A DNA stretch of 32,506 bases, from assembly GCA_030595845.1 (NCBI GenBank), contig JAUVCL010000002.1:1-32506 (forward strand), given 5' to 3'. How positions within the stretch are numbered: position 1 is the first letter of the stretch; each line of letters starts with the position of its first letter. The translations under genes were made by a program, and so were the position numbers. Positions 6,188 to 14,318 of the stretch are shown in pieces. The notes under the pieces were generated by a model. That model searched no databases. It was not told the DNA's origin and was given only the letters and a program-made list of their open reading frames with translations. The DNA comes from Campylobacterota bacterium (GTDB lineage: Bacteria > Campylobacterota > Campylobacteria > Campylobacterales > Sulfurovaceae).

Positions 6188-9100
6188 TGACAGTTTATCA
6201 GGTGCTTGGCCGAGACTATGTTGAAGGTGCGCTTTTGGGTGGAAAAAGCAAAGATGATATAAGAAAAGAAGCAAGATCTGCGATATCCCCCATTAAAGAG
6301 TCTTTAGGTGATGATGTGTTTGAGGCCTTCAAGTCTCAAGGGGTACCATTTTCACGGATGAAAGAATATGCTGATTTTCAGGTGCAAAAAGCTGAAGATG
6401 CGGCTAAGGCTGCTGAAGAGAAGGCGTACGAAAAAGAGGTAAAAGGCTTTGCTAAATCTTTTGAAGAGGATCTTAAAGGTGAAGATTTTACTGACAGGTT
6501 AAATCGTGGGGCGCACAGGGTAGTTTCTGAACTTGCTGTGGCTGGGAATAACCTTGTAGGGTCTAAGCCTGACCCTCGTTTTGTAGGTGTACTTGAAGCT
6601 GATGATAAGTTGAGTGGAGAGTTTGAAGAGAAGCGGCGTACTCCTGAAGAACAAAAGATTTATGAAGAGAAAGAAAAAGCTTTTGCAGATGCAAATGGTA
6701 CGGTAGATACTTTAACTACGGGTGCAGATATGTTGTACCAAAAGGTGAAAAACCCTTCTGAATGGAATATGGCCGGTCTTTTGGCAGAGGGGATCAACCC
6801 TATAAACTGGGTCGGTGGTGCTGCTGGTAATGTGGCTGCAAAGGCTTTGGCTAATACTGCTGTAAAAAGTGGTACTGCTGTAGCTGTTGGTACTGGTGCC
6901 GGTGCTGTTACTGATGGTGCAGTTGGCTATGGCTTTGACTACAGTGTTGAGCGTGGCCGTGGGCGTACTGAAGAAGAAGCTACAAAGGCAGCTACACTTG
7001 GTGCGGCTGCTAATGTGGCGATGGGTGGTGTCACTGGTGCCGGTGGTGTGCTTTATGGGCGTTGGAATAATGCTGATACCCCTGGACCTAACCCCCAAAC
7101 CTCTGATGCTACTCTAGTGGTTAATGAAGTTGAGATCCCTGATGATATAAAGAACTCTACACTTTTAAAGGTGGCAGAGGCAGAAGATCACTCTACTCAA
7201 GCAGATACGGTTATAACTGAACTCTCTTCTCAAGTAACAGATACACAGGCTAGAGATGCACTTATAGCTAAATACATCCCTGCTACCCAGGCAGAAGCAG
7301 AACTTTCTATGACGATAAACAATGATGTGCCGGTTCATGATAGACTTACTGGGGCGCGTGTGCGTACTGCCTTGGAAAAGACTATGATACAGGCTACTGA
7401 TACGCCTGAGAGCTTAAACGCTAAGTTGGCGTATTATGGGTTTACAGATGAGAGTCGTGCTATGATAGTGGATGCGTATGTCAAGAATGATATAGAGATC
7501 TTTGATAATTTTGTCGCTGATAAGCTAGAGCGAAGAGCAAAAGGAGAATATGATGCAAGAATTATTGCAGGAAATGAAAGAGAAGATACCAGAGTCCAAA
7601 CGGATAGAGTTGATAGTAGCGATGCAGGGGCTAGAGAAACAGTTGACCCGAACGCAGAACCCGAAACTATATCAGAATTTAAGCCAAGAGATACAGAAGA
7701 TCTCACAACTACTGGACGGGATATTAGGAACCTTGACGAAGAAACTGGAGTACCCATCACAGATAAAACAGTGGACGGACAACCAACCGTTGGAGATGAT
7801 GGTAGAGTTGTTCCAAGGACTGGAGGAGACCAACTGGTACAAAATGAAAATGGCGTACCAGTTGATGTAGAGACTCCTACCCAGATATATGATCGTCTCA
7901 AAGATGAAGCAGCTATAAGTGGTGAAGAGAAGGCAAGGCTAAGGCTCCTTAGTGAAGATTATGATGTAGAACAAAGTTCTGTGAGTGATGGGGTGATCAG
8001 TCGTTATGATAATGGTTTTGAGTTAAGATCATATCCTTTAAGAGTTAAGAAGATAGATGAGCTTGTAGAAAGTCCTAACGGTAAAAAGATTATAAATACT
8101 CTCTCTTATGTAGATGATGAAGCATTAAGTAGTGCCCTTGATTTTCAAAATAATGTAGCTATAAAAAGAGTGGTTAATAACTCTGACATAAAACATATAT
8201 TTAAGCAGCATGGAGATAGTGAGATAGAGGCCTCACGTGGTCAAATAGCTATAGATAAGAATGATATAGCTAATTATCCTGATATCGTTATTGAAGCAGA
8301 TATGCAAGGCATAGTAACAGGTAAAAACAATGTTAAAAAAGTACTCTCTGCAAAACAGATAAATGGCCATTATATAGTTGTGGAAGAAGTGAGTACCAAG
8401 AAAAATACTTTGAGTTTAAAAACGATGTGGAAAGTACAAGGAAAACTGAAAGCAGATACTTTACGTTCTATAGGTGGTGAATCCCCAACTCTTATCGTCC
8501 GAAACGCTTTAGGGTATGAGCCCAACGAGTTGATGCCTTCACCACGTAAAGCACCCGTTATTAAAAGTATAGCAGATGATATGAAAAATGTCAAAACCCG
8601 TGGTGAGTTAAAGTCTCATAGGTATTATGATGATGTAAAAAACATTGCACTAGGGAAAAAGAATAAGGATGGGTTTCATACATACAGTACTACAGAGCGC
8701 AAAAATATACAGAGTGGTAAACTTGACCGCCCTTTACTCCAAAAACTTAGAGATGATCTGCGTGAGTATGCTGCCAATCCTAAATGGGAGAAGAACAGAG
8801 CTGAGATAGATACTAAAGTACGTTCTGAAGCTGATGTGTTACGTGAGATAAGTCATGACGATGCGCTTGGCCTAGTACAGAGTGAGACTTTTACTAAAAC
8901 GTATAAAAATCCTTTGAGTGTGGATGATATGGTTAGATCGATAGATGATCGTCTTGATAATGTTAATAAAAAAGTAGAAACTAATACTGCCCTTGATAGC
9001 TTTTTCGGAGATTCAGAAAATGTAAAACTTTCAGATACACAGAATAAAGTACTTTCCATGATAGATGATCCCATAAAACGTGAAACTAAAAAAAAGAAAT

Positions 9101-9246
9101 TTGAGTTAAGTACTTTAGAATCGAAGGTAAAAGAGGCTGAACTTAAAGCCCACAAGGGAACTGTTACCCGTACCAAAAATGAGTTAAAGACGTGGAAAGC
9201 TGAAAATATGCGTGACGGTAAGATCAAAGAGATAGGAGATTGTTAG
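6187..9246 (+). CDS. Polyvalent virion protein with PBECR-type nuclease domain
   Basis: 1019 aa. Residues 1-170 are charged and helical. About 175-300 are Gly/Ala-rich and hydrophobic (GAAGNVAAKALANTAVKSG), like a membrane-penetrating part. About 450-575 are a disordered acidic linker. About 640-770 contain NNSDIKHIFKQHGD followed by DKNDIANYPDIV and beta strands, matching the phage Barnase/EndoU/ColicinE5-D/RelE-like (PBECR) nuclease pattern with a conserved His. The C-terminus is charged helix. Polyvalent proteins are injected with the DNA and carry effector domains, so an RNase delivered on entry is plausible. It is followed after 1 nt by a second giant gene. The PBECR call is by motif only. 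Confidence 0.65.
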   Translation: MTVYQVLGRDYVEGALLGGKSKDDIRKEARSAISPIKESLGDDVFEAFKSQGVPFSRMKEYADFQVQKAEDAAKAAEEKAYEKEVKGFAKSFEEDLKGEDFTDRLNRGAHRVVSELAVAGNNLVGSKPDPRFVGVLEADDKLSGEFEEKRRTPEEQKIYEEKEKAFADANGTVDTLTTGADMLYQKVKNPSEWNMAGLLAEGINPINWVGGAAGNVAAKALANTAVKSGTAVAVGTGAGAVTDGAVGYGFDYSVERGRGRTEEEATKAATLGAAANVAMGGVTGAGGVLYGRWNNADTPGPNPQTSDATLVVNEVEIPDDIKNSTLLKVAEAEDHSTQADTVITELSSQVTDTQARDALIAKYIPATQAEAELSMTINNDVPVHDRLTGARVRTALEKTMIQATDTPESLNAKLAYYGFTDESRAMIVDAYVKNDIEIFDNFVADKLERRAKGEYDARIIAGNEREDTRVQTDRVDSSDAGARETVDPNAEPETISEFKPRDTEDLTTTGRDIRNLDEETGVPITDKTVDGQPTVGDDGRVVPRTGGDQLVQNENGVPVDVETPTQIYDRLKDEAAISGEEKARLRLLSEDYDVEQSSVSDGVISRYDNGFELRSYPLRVKKIDELVESPNGKKIINTLSYVDDEALSSALDFQNNVAIKRVVNNSDIKHIFKQHGDSEIEASRGQIAIDKNDIANYPDIVIEADMQGIVTGKNNVKKVLSAKQINGHYIVVEEVSTKKNTLSLKTMWKVQGKLKADTLRSIGGESPTLIVRNALGYEPNELMPSPRKAPVIKSIADDMKNVKTRGELKSHRYYDDVKNIALGKKNKDGFHTYSTTERKNIQSGKLDRPLLQKLRDDLREYAANPKWEKNRAEIDTKVRSEADVLREISHDDALGLVQSETFTKTYKNPLSVDDMVRSIDDRLDNVNKKVETNTALDSFFGDSENVKLSDTQNKVLSMIDDPIKRETKKKKFELSTLESKVKEAELKAHKGTVTRTKNELKTWKAENMRDGKIKEIGDC
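7550..7870 (+). CDS. Possible overprinted gene inside the polyvalent gene (106 aa)
   Basis: An ORF in another frame within the disordered linker of the polyvalent gene. It opens with ATGATG behind AAAAGGAG, an optimal SD 4-7 nt away. Its product is leucine-rich and amphipathic (MMQELLQEMKEKIPESKRIE, LYQNLSQEIQKISQLLDGIL), looking more like a folded helical protein than the low-complexity host frame does here. It may be expressed separately, or may mark an ancestral frame. Chance is possible, hence the low confidence. Confidence 0.35.
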   Translation: MMQELLQEMKEKIPESKRIELIVAMQGLEKQLTRTQNPKLYQNLSQEIQKISQLLDGILGTLTKKLEYPSQIKQWTDNQPLEMMVELFQGLEETNWYKMKMAYQLM

Positions 9247-9247
9247 A

Positions 9248-11389
9248 ATGGCTTGTAACTGGAAAATAGATGAAAATGCAGAAGAGACAACACGCGTACT
9301 CAAACTTAGTTTAGGTGAGAAGTGGGAAGCTGGTGTAGATAAAGCTTTAGCAGCTGCAGGAAAGAAAATAGGTAAAGTTGCCAATAAACTAGATAAAGAT
9401 AGGAAAATACTCAAATATATCTCTACCTCTAAAAATGTTAAAGCTGTTTCTTCTATGGTCAATGACAATATGAGTGATGCTGTGAATATGGCACGTGATG
9501 CGTCCACTCTCTTCGACTTCATACAAAACAACATGACCAAAGCAGATGGTGTAACTCTTACACGTGCTTTGGGTGGTGATTTGGAAGGTGAAGTGCCTAC
9601 CCATCTTAAAGGCATGTATGAGAAATTTCGTAATCTTATAGATACAAATGCGGATGAGTTAGTAAAGATAGGTGCTTTGTCTGAGAAAAGTAAGATGAAA
9701 GACTACTTGAAACGCTACTATGCCGGATATATGGAAGAGCATAAAAAATCAAGTGTGGCTATGGGTGAAGTCCATAAAAGAAAAGATCTTACCCTTGATG
9801 AGAGGTTAGAACTTGGTATGTTAGAAGATGCTTCTTTTGTAGTGGCAAATACACTCTTAGAACAAAAAAAGCAGATAGGTAAATACAAACTTTTAAAACA
9901 GTTAGCAGATGCCTTTTCTGTCGATGAGAAAATAGACGGGTATGTTCGTGTAAGTGATGAGACAATGGCAGGTGGTACTCTTAAGTGGGGTGCTTTAGCT
10001 GGTAAGTATGTTCCTGATGATGTAATGATGGAACTTAAAGCCTCTGCCAGTGTGGCTGACACTATGGCATTTTTAGATAAAAACTTTGTTATAGATGCAG
10101 TGGACCATATAAAAGTAAACGTGACGGTGAAGAACCCTGGTACTCATGTATATAACTTTGGTTCAAACCTGCAGGTATCATTTCTAAATGGTGATCTCCC
10201 TGCTTTGGCTGAAGTGATGTCTATGAATAAAGCAGATCGTACAAAGCTTTGGGAACTTGGTAAGGCACTGGGGCTGGGTAATGAACTGATGGAGTATGAA
10301 AAGCTTTATAGTAATATAGATGTAAAACAAGGAGATCAAGGCATCTTCAAAAAGCTTGCCTCTAACCTTTATATGTCTGAAAACTCTTTGATGGGTAAGA
10401 AGATAAGAGAAGCTTACGCTTGGGAAGATGAAGTGTTTAAAATGGCTTCTTTTTATAAACGTATAAAAGGTAAAACTTTAACGCCTGAGATGGCAAAGAA
10501 AGCCATGAAAGAAGCTATGAATGATTATGTGGACTACAGTACACCATTACCACCATTTATCAAGAGAATAGATAAAAATGGTTTATTCCCTTTTGTTCAC
10601 TATGCATGGAAGAGTACACCAAGAGTCGCTACAATCATTCTAAAAAACCCTTTAAAGTTTGTTGCTCTACAGTCTGCTCTTTATGCTGCAGGTGCTAGTA
10701 TGTTTAATGACAATGAAGATGATGCAGCTAAACCCAAATGGGCAAAAGAAAAGGGATTGTTTGGGATGTTCCCATATCTACCAACAAACCTTTTTGGTGC
10801 TAAACAATGGGTTCATACATTTGGAGATAACCATATAAACCTTGGACGTTCACTGCCTGGTATGCGAATGGGTGGTCTATCTGTAGATCTTGGGTTTATA
10901 GGGGCTACAGCATCTCTCATACAAGGACGAGATCCATTGTATAAGAGTGAGATATACAAAGAGACTGATACTACCATGGTAGCTGTCTTAAAAACGCTTC
11001 ACAAAGCTTCTATAAACTATCTACCTTCTATGACATTTGGTAGATATGGCCAACAATGGCTTTCTATCGCTTCAGGTAATGCACCAAAAAACCATTATGG
11101 TGAAGATCTTGACTTTACTGAGTCTGCTCAGAGGATATCTGGGGTTAGAAAGTTTAACGCAAACAAAGAAGTGACCAGTAGCATTAAAGCGGTCATTAAG
11201 CAGTGGAAGTATGACAATATAGATGATAAAGAGATGAAATACAGAATATCAGAAATGAAATCATACGCAAAAGAGCATGATATAAAAGTAGATAATAAAA
11301 AAGTGAATAGCTCACTTAAGGCAGCCAAGAAGGCTAAACCTAAGTTAGAGAAAGATGTTTGGCATTGGTTAAATAAGGTGAACCTTTAA
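9248..11389 (+). CDS. Large polyvalent/ejection protein (LPD38-like)
   Basis: 713 aa, starting 1 nt after the upstream giant gene. The middle reads VTVKNPGTHVYNFGSNLQVS, then YAWEDEVFKMASFYKRIKG and PLPPFIKRIDKNGLFPFVHY. This order (a P-x-TH-x-x-N-x-x-SN motif, then a helical region with aromatic residues) resembles the large polyvalent-protein-associated domain LPD38. A hydrophobic patch (KFVALQSALYAAGASMF) follows, and the C-terminus is Lys-rich. It is probably ejected into the host with the DNA. Its stop overlaps a convergent minus-strand gene by 4 bp. Confidence 0.6.
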   Translation: MACNWKIDENAEETTRVLKLSLGEKWEAGVDKALAAAGKKIGKVANKLDKDRKILKYISTSKNVKAVSSMVNDNMSDAVNMARDASTLFDFIQNNMTKADGVTLTRALGGDLEGEVPTHLKGMYEKFRNLIDTNADELVKIGALSEKSKMKDYLKRYYAGYMEEHKKSSVAMGEVHKRKDLTLDERLELGMLEDASFVVANTLLEQKKQIGKYKLLKQLADAFSVDEKIDGYVRVSDETMAGGTLKWGALAGKYVPDDVMMELKASASVADTMAFLDKNFVIDAVDHIKVNVTVKNPGTHVYNFGSNLQVSFLNGDLPALAEVMSMNKADRTKLWELGKALGLGNELMEYEKLYSNIDVKQGDQGIFKKLASNLYMSENSLMGKKIREAYAWEDEVFKMASFYKRIKGKTLTPEMAKKAMKEAMNDYVDYSTPLPPFIKRIDKNGLFPFVHYAWKSTPRVATIILKNPLKFVALQSALYAAGASMFNDNEDDAAKPKWAKEKGLFGMFPYLPTNLFGAKQWVHTFGDNHINLGRSLPGMRMGGLSVDLGFIGATASLIQGRDPLYKSEIYKETDTTMVAVLKTLHKASINYLPSMTFGRYGQQWLSIASGNAPKNHYGEDLDFTESAQRISGVRKFNANKEVTSSIKAVIKQWKYDNIDDKEMKYRISEMKSYAKEHDIKVDNKKVNSSLKAAKKAKPKLEKDVWHWLNKVNL

Positions 11390-11556
11390 TTAGACATAGG
11401 GCAAGACTCACCAACAGAAACGGTAACAGTACTCCCATCTAAGTAATAGCATACCTTGACAGTTCCTCGTATATCTTCACCGTTATACGGTGAATAAGCA
11501 TAGACCATAGTTGTAAGTGCCGCAAGTGTTATTATTGTTAGTAGAAGCTTTTTCAT
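11386..11556 (-). CDS. Small secreted protein (56 aa)
   Basis: Complete minus-strand ORF with AAGGA upstream of its ATG. Residues 1-20 form a type I signal peptide (MKKLLLTIITLAALTTMVYA), leaving a 36-aa mature peptide with two Cys (KVCYYLDGS, GESCP) that could form a disulfide in the periplasm. It is the only minus-strand gene outside the repressor operon, converges on the late operon and has its own extended -10. That is the layout of a moron expressed from the prophage. A superinfection or surface role is only a guess. Confidence 0.7.
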   Translation of the reverse strand: MKKLLLTIITLAALTTMVYAYSPYNGEDIRGTVKVCYYLDGSTVTVSVGESCPMSN

Positions 11557-11585
11557 GTAGATCCTTTTCCTTTTTTAAGTCCTAA

Positions 11586-11591
11586 AGTATA
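11586..11591 (-). promoter_or_regulatory. Extended -10 promoter for the secreted miniprotein
   Basis: On the minus strand TGTTATACT, an extended -10, lies about 30 nt upstream of the ATG at 11556. The -35 is not clear. The same TGTTATACT word precedes the HNH gene on the other strand. Confidence 0.45.
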
Positions 11592-11657
11592 ACATAAATG
11601 TATCACACGATCTGAGTATTAACTCCTTGAAGCATAGTAGCTCTCATACATAGAAAC

Positions 11658-11901
11658 GCCACCCCGTGGCTTTCTGTACGCTCTATAAGTGCCAAGGCAC
11701 GATGCCCAAGGGCAGGCATGGCGTATTTTACGTCATGCCTGCCCTAAGCGCCAAGACAAGGAAGAGCAAAACAAATATTTAGTAGAGATTCACGGTGTGG
11801 GGTGGTGTTTGGGTTTTCGTGTAGAAAGCACCCCACCCACTGATTAAAATTTAATCTACTGTTTATGTGAATAACTGTCCTGTTTTGTGGGTTATTCACA
11901 T
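11658..11901. repeat. Palindrome-rich non-coding block
   Basis: The gene-free stretch 11557-12047 contains stacked inverted repeats: GCCAC-CCC-GTGGC (11658-11670), GTGCC-AA-GGCAC (11689-11700), TGCCC-AA-GGGCA (11703-11714), a 17-bp stem with one G-U pair and a TTT loop (11709-11745), a long stem around TGGGGTG/CACCCCA (about 11797-11840), a 15-bp palindrome GATTAAAATTTAATC (11842-11856) and a perfect 11-bp pair ATGTGAATAAC/GTTATTCACAT (11865-11875 and 11891-11901). There are no U-tracts, so it is not a plain terminator. Packaging site, attachment site or structured RNA are all open. Confidence 0.6.
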
Positions 11902-11993
11902 TAGTTAAAAACAAGCATTGATTTTATTTTATGCGTGGTCAGATGTGTGTATATTTTTTTTAATAGAATTTGTCTTATGATAACCATATTAAC

Positions 11994-12020
11994 TTGATAC
12001 GGTTCTAATAATGTTATACT
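11994..12020 (+). promoter_or_regulatory. Promoter of the HNH gene
   Basis: TTGATA (11994-11999), 15-bp spacer, extended -10 TGTTATACT ending at 12020. It lies 27 nt before the ATG at 12048. Confidence 0.45.
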
Positions 12021-12047
12021 AACATAAGAAAACAAAAAAGGTAAGCA

Positions 12048-12587
12048 ATGAGCCAAAACGACATTAAGAATCTAACCAAAGAAAAAGCGAGTGCTATCTA
12101 CTTTTATAGTGATGGAGAATTATTTAACCATAAAGGACTATTGCATAAGTTAAAACAGAATGTTGATCCTGCTCTATACTTCAAACCAATACGAGCTATA
12201 AAAAAGAGTAATGGTAGAGAATACAGGGTAGCTAGTCTTACTATACATGGTCATAAGCATATGGTGTTAGTGCATCGTATCGTGTGGAATTTACATAATG
12301 GTAAAATACCAAAGGGAATGATTATAGACCACATCAATAACGATAGCCTAGATAATCGCATTGAAAACCTACAATGTATTACTCAAAGTGAGAACATAAA
12401 AAGAGTACCACCCTCAATAAAAATGAAAGCCTCCAGGAAAAGATTTATAAATGGTTTTGTACCTCCCCTTAAATCAAAGACTAAAGGTTTATATACAGAC
12501 GGAAGCAAACAGTATATAAAACTACCATCAGGAAAAAGAAAGTATCTTACAGATGATAATAGGAATGAGATACTAAGTACACTATAG
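12048..12587 (+). CDS. HNH homing endonuclease
   Basis: 179 aa. The centre (HRIVWNLHNGKIPKGMIIDH, then INNDSLDNRIENLQ) is the classic HNH_3 motif of phage homing endonucleases; the first His-Arg, the DH and the N-x-x-x-N pairs are all present. The basic C-terminal 60 aa (KGLYTDGSKQYIKLPSGKRK) probably bind DNA. It is a stand-alone gene with its own promoter, flanked by non-coding DNA, typical of a selfish insertion. It does not interrupt a recognisable gene. The target site is unknown. Confidence 0.85.
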   Translation: MSQNDIKNLTKEKASAIYFYSDGELFNHKGLLHKLKQNVDPALYFKPIRAIKKSNGREYRVASLTIHGHKHMVLVHRIVWNLHNGKIPKGMIIDHINNDSLDNRIENLQCITQSENIKRVPPSIKMKASRKRFINGFVPPLKSKTKGLYTDGSKQYIKLPSGKRKYLTDDNRNEILSTL

Positions 12588-12728
12588 GAGTACTGGCACT
12601 TATCCTTTTCATATACACGCCCCCCTATTTCCCCCATCGCTCACGCTATATATACTACGGTAATGCATGGTAAAGTAAAAAAATCTGAAAATAAAATAAA
12701 AATCAATTTTACTGATTAACTAAAGCAC

Positions 12729-12771
12729 ACCTTTTAAATAATTGCTGTCCGCTCTTTGCCTTGGGACTTGT
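12729..12771. repeat. 43-bp direct repeat, copy 1
   Basis: Matches 14274-14317 apart from one indel and about three substitutions; the core TTAAATAATTGCTGTCCGCT is identical. The two copies bracket the DUF4760-like gene, a 40-codon ORF and the second repressor gene. Confidence 0.8.
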
Positions 12772-12805
12772 AGGTCATAAAAAATGTATTATTCTAACCA
12801 TTAAC

Positions 12806-12833
12806 TTGAACATATCCTAAAAAATTGTATACT
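12806..12833 (+). promoter_or_regulatory. Promoter of the DUF4760-like gene
   Basis: TTGAAC (12806-12811), 16-bp spacer, TATACT (12828-12833), 25 nt before the ATG at 12859. Separate from the early and late operons, so the gene can be read in the prophage. Confidence 0.5.
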
Positions 12834-12858
12834 CTGTCCAAATAATATAGGGGAAACG

Positions 12859-13659
12859 ATGAAGGATAAAATTAATATTTTTTTTAAAAAAACTTTTCAC
12901 TGGTGTGGAAATTATAACGGTAAGAGTACTTGGTGTGGTACATTTGAGATGAATGCAATCTGGGCAATGCTTGGGCTATTTGTAGGTGGTGCTGCAGCTG
13001 TTGTAATGATGGGATTAACAGAGATGAGCATCAATATCCTTAAAGTGATCACTGGAGGAATCTTGGCAGTTTCTGCTGGTGTGGCAGCACAACAATTCAG
13101 CTTTAATAGAAAACAAGCAGAATATGCAAATAATTGGAACAAGAAGCAACTTGCTATCTCCAGACTGCATGACAGTCGTCACATTTTGAAAGAATTACAA
13201 AATAAACTACATGGACATCTTGAAATACTTGAAAGAAACAAAGATCAACCATTTGGATTAAACAATATTCATGATAGCTTAGGGGTTAGGTTAAACGATG
13301 GAACCTTTGTTTTTCATGGTGAACATACGCCTGAAGATATCAAAAAAATACCAAAGACACAACCCGACGAATTGCTATTTAGTGCTTTAAATTTTTGTGA
13401 AGATACACAGGGGAGAGAGATAAAAGATAATATATTGGATTTCTTGGGTGAATATGAGTTTATATGTTCAGCGGTAAATAATGATGTTTTTGATGATGAA
13501 ATAGTTAAGAAACTATTTCAAAGTAATATAGTTAGGATCTATAATATATTTCAACCATATATCGAACATTTGCAAATTACACATGAATATGGGAAAGTTG
13601 TTTTTTGTGAGTTAGAAGAAGTCGCTAGAAAATATAGCGACAACGAAGTAGAAGACTAG
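12859..13659 (+). CDS. Two-TM DUF4760-like protein, candidate moron
   Basis: 266 aa. Two membrane helices (about residues 34-53 and 59-80) are followed by a helical cytoplasmic domain. LNFCEDTQG...FICSAVNNDVFDDEIVKKLF is the pattern of the DUF4760 domain: an N-F-x-E helix, a short-chain helix, then D-D-E-x-x-x-x-F. A two-TM helical architecture is frequent among membrane-linked defence or exclusion proteins, but no function is established from sequence. It has its own promoter and lies between 43-bp direct repeats, which supports an accessory gene acquired separately. The stop is embedded in the palindrome AGACCTATAGGTCT at 13658-13671. Confidence 0.6.
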   Translation: MKDKINIFFKKTFHWCGNYNGKSTWCGTFEMNAIWAMLGLFVGGAAAVVMMGLTEMSINILKVITGGILAVSAGVAAQQFSFNRKQAEYANNWNKKQLAISRLHDSRHILKELQNKLHGHLEILERNKDQPFGLNNIHDSLGVRLNDGTFVFHGEHTPEDIKKIPKTQPDELLFSALNFCEDTQGREIKDNILDFLGEYEFICSAVNNDVFDDEIVKKLFQSNIVRIYNIFQPYIEHLQITHEYGKVVFCELEEVARKYSDNEVED

Positions 13660-13730
13660 ACCTATAGGTCTGGCCATCCTTGAATGATTGTTTTCATATT
13701 GAATAACCTCGTATGAAATAGCGTGTTAAA

Positions 13731-13760
13731 ATCTAACCGATGTATCTGCTCTGGTTAGAT
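13731..13760 (-). terminator. Weak terminator candidate for the repressor operon
   Basis: Perfect 8-bp inverted repeat ATCTAACC/GGTTAGAT with a 14-nt loop. On the minus strand it is followed by only a short T-run (ATTTTAA), about 95 nt after the last gene of the repressor operon. Confidence 0.3.
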
Positions 13761-13854
13761 AATGTCTCCTTTATTAATACGCCCCTATATTAACTGAAAA
13801 AGGTTAATGAGTATATAGTTTGATCTATTTTAATATATTTTAATATATTTGGTA

Positions 13855-13977
13855 TCATTTAGATACATAATCTTTTTTTAATTCTCTTTTCTCTTTAGCA
13901 ACTTTTAAAGCGAACTTCACAGCCTCGGACATAGTTGAAAATGTTTTTCTTGGTTGGTCTTTTGTTGTATCTTTCAT
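13855..13977 (-). CDS. Small basic protein in the repressor operon (40 aa)
   Basis: A 41-codon ORF whose ATG overlaps the stop of the upstream repressor gene by 4 bp (ATGA). The product is a single lysine-rich helix (MSEAVKFALKVAKEKRELKK). It is too short to assign. Translational coupling to a repressor gene suggests a small regulator or accessory DNA-binding peptide. Confidence 0.5.
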   Translation of the reverse strand: MKDTTKDQPRKTFSTMSEAVKFALKVAKEKRELKKDYVSK

Positions 13978-14240
13978 TTCTTTTCTTTGGGATCACAGTT
14001 TGGTACTTTAGGAGTACTTGCATAATGTGAATCTCCTAATGGTAGGCTAGCTAAAACTTCCTTCCCATTAATTTCCGCTATAACAGATTCCATTGTCATA
14101 CGCCATTTATCAGGTATATTATTTTGATGTATCCAACCATTAAGATTATATTTGTTTACGTTCAATATATCGGACAACTCTTTATCTGTCTCAACATCAA
14201 GCATTTTTTTCATTTGATTCAGTTCTTCACGTACATTCAT
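13974..14240 (-). CDS. CI-type repressor paralogue B (88 aa)
   Basis: HTH protein with the Phage CI repressor N-terminal pattern: DKELSDILNVNKYNLNGWIH, then NNIPDKWRM. It is a paralogue of the 109-aa protein encoded just upstream; both start MN-x-REELNQ and share IPDKWRM. There is no S24 peptidase domain, so it cannot be self-cleaved by RecA in the lambda manner. The C-terminus is a short unstructured tail. SD GGAGG lies before the ATG. It lies inside the segment bounded by the 43-bp direct repeats, so it probably arose by local duplication. It may bind a variant operator or form hetero-oligomers. Confidence 0.75.
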   Translation of the reverse strand: MNVREELNQMKKMLDVETDKELSDILNVNKYNLNGWIHQNNIPDKWRMTMESVIAEINGKEVLASLPLGDSHYASTPKVPNCDPKEKK

Positions 14241-14273
14241 TTATTATCCTCCAACTCCCAAACAAACTTCAAA

Positions 14274-14317
14274 ACCTCTTAAATAATTGCTGTCCGCTCT
14301 TCTGCCTTGGACCTTGT
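14274..14317. repeat. 43-bp direct repeat, copy 2
   Basis: Second copy of the 12729-12771 repeat, 44 bp here. It lies between the two repressor paralogues, just past the stop of the first. Confidence 0.8.
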
Positions 14318-14318
14318 C

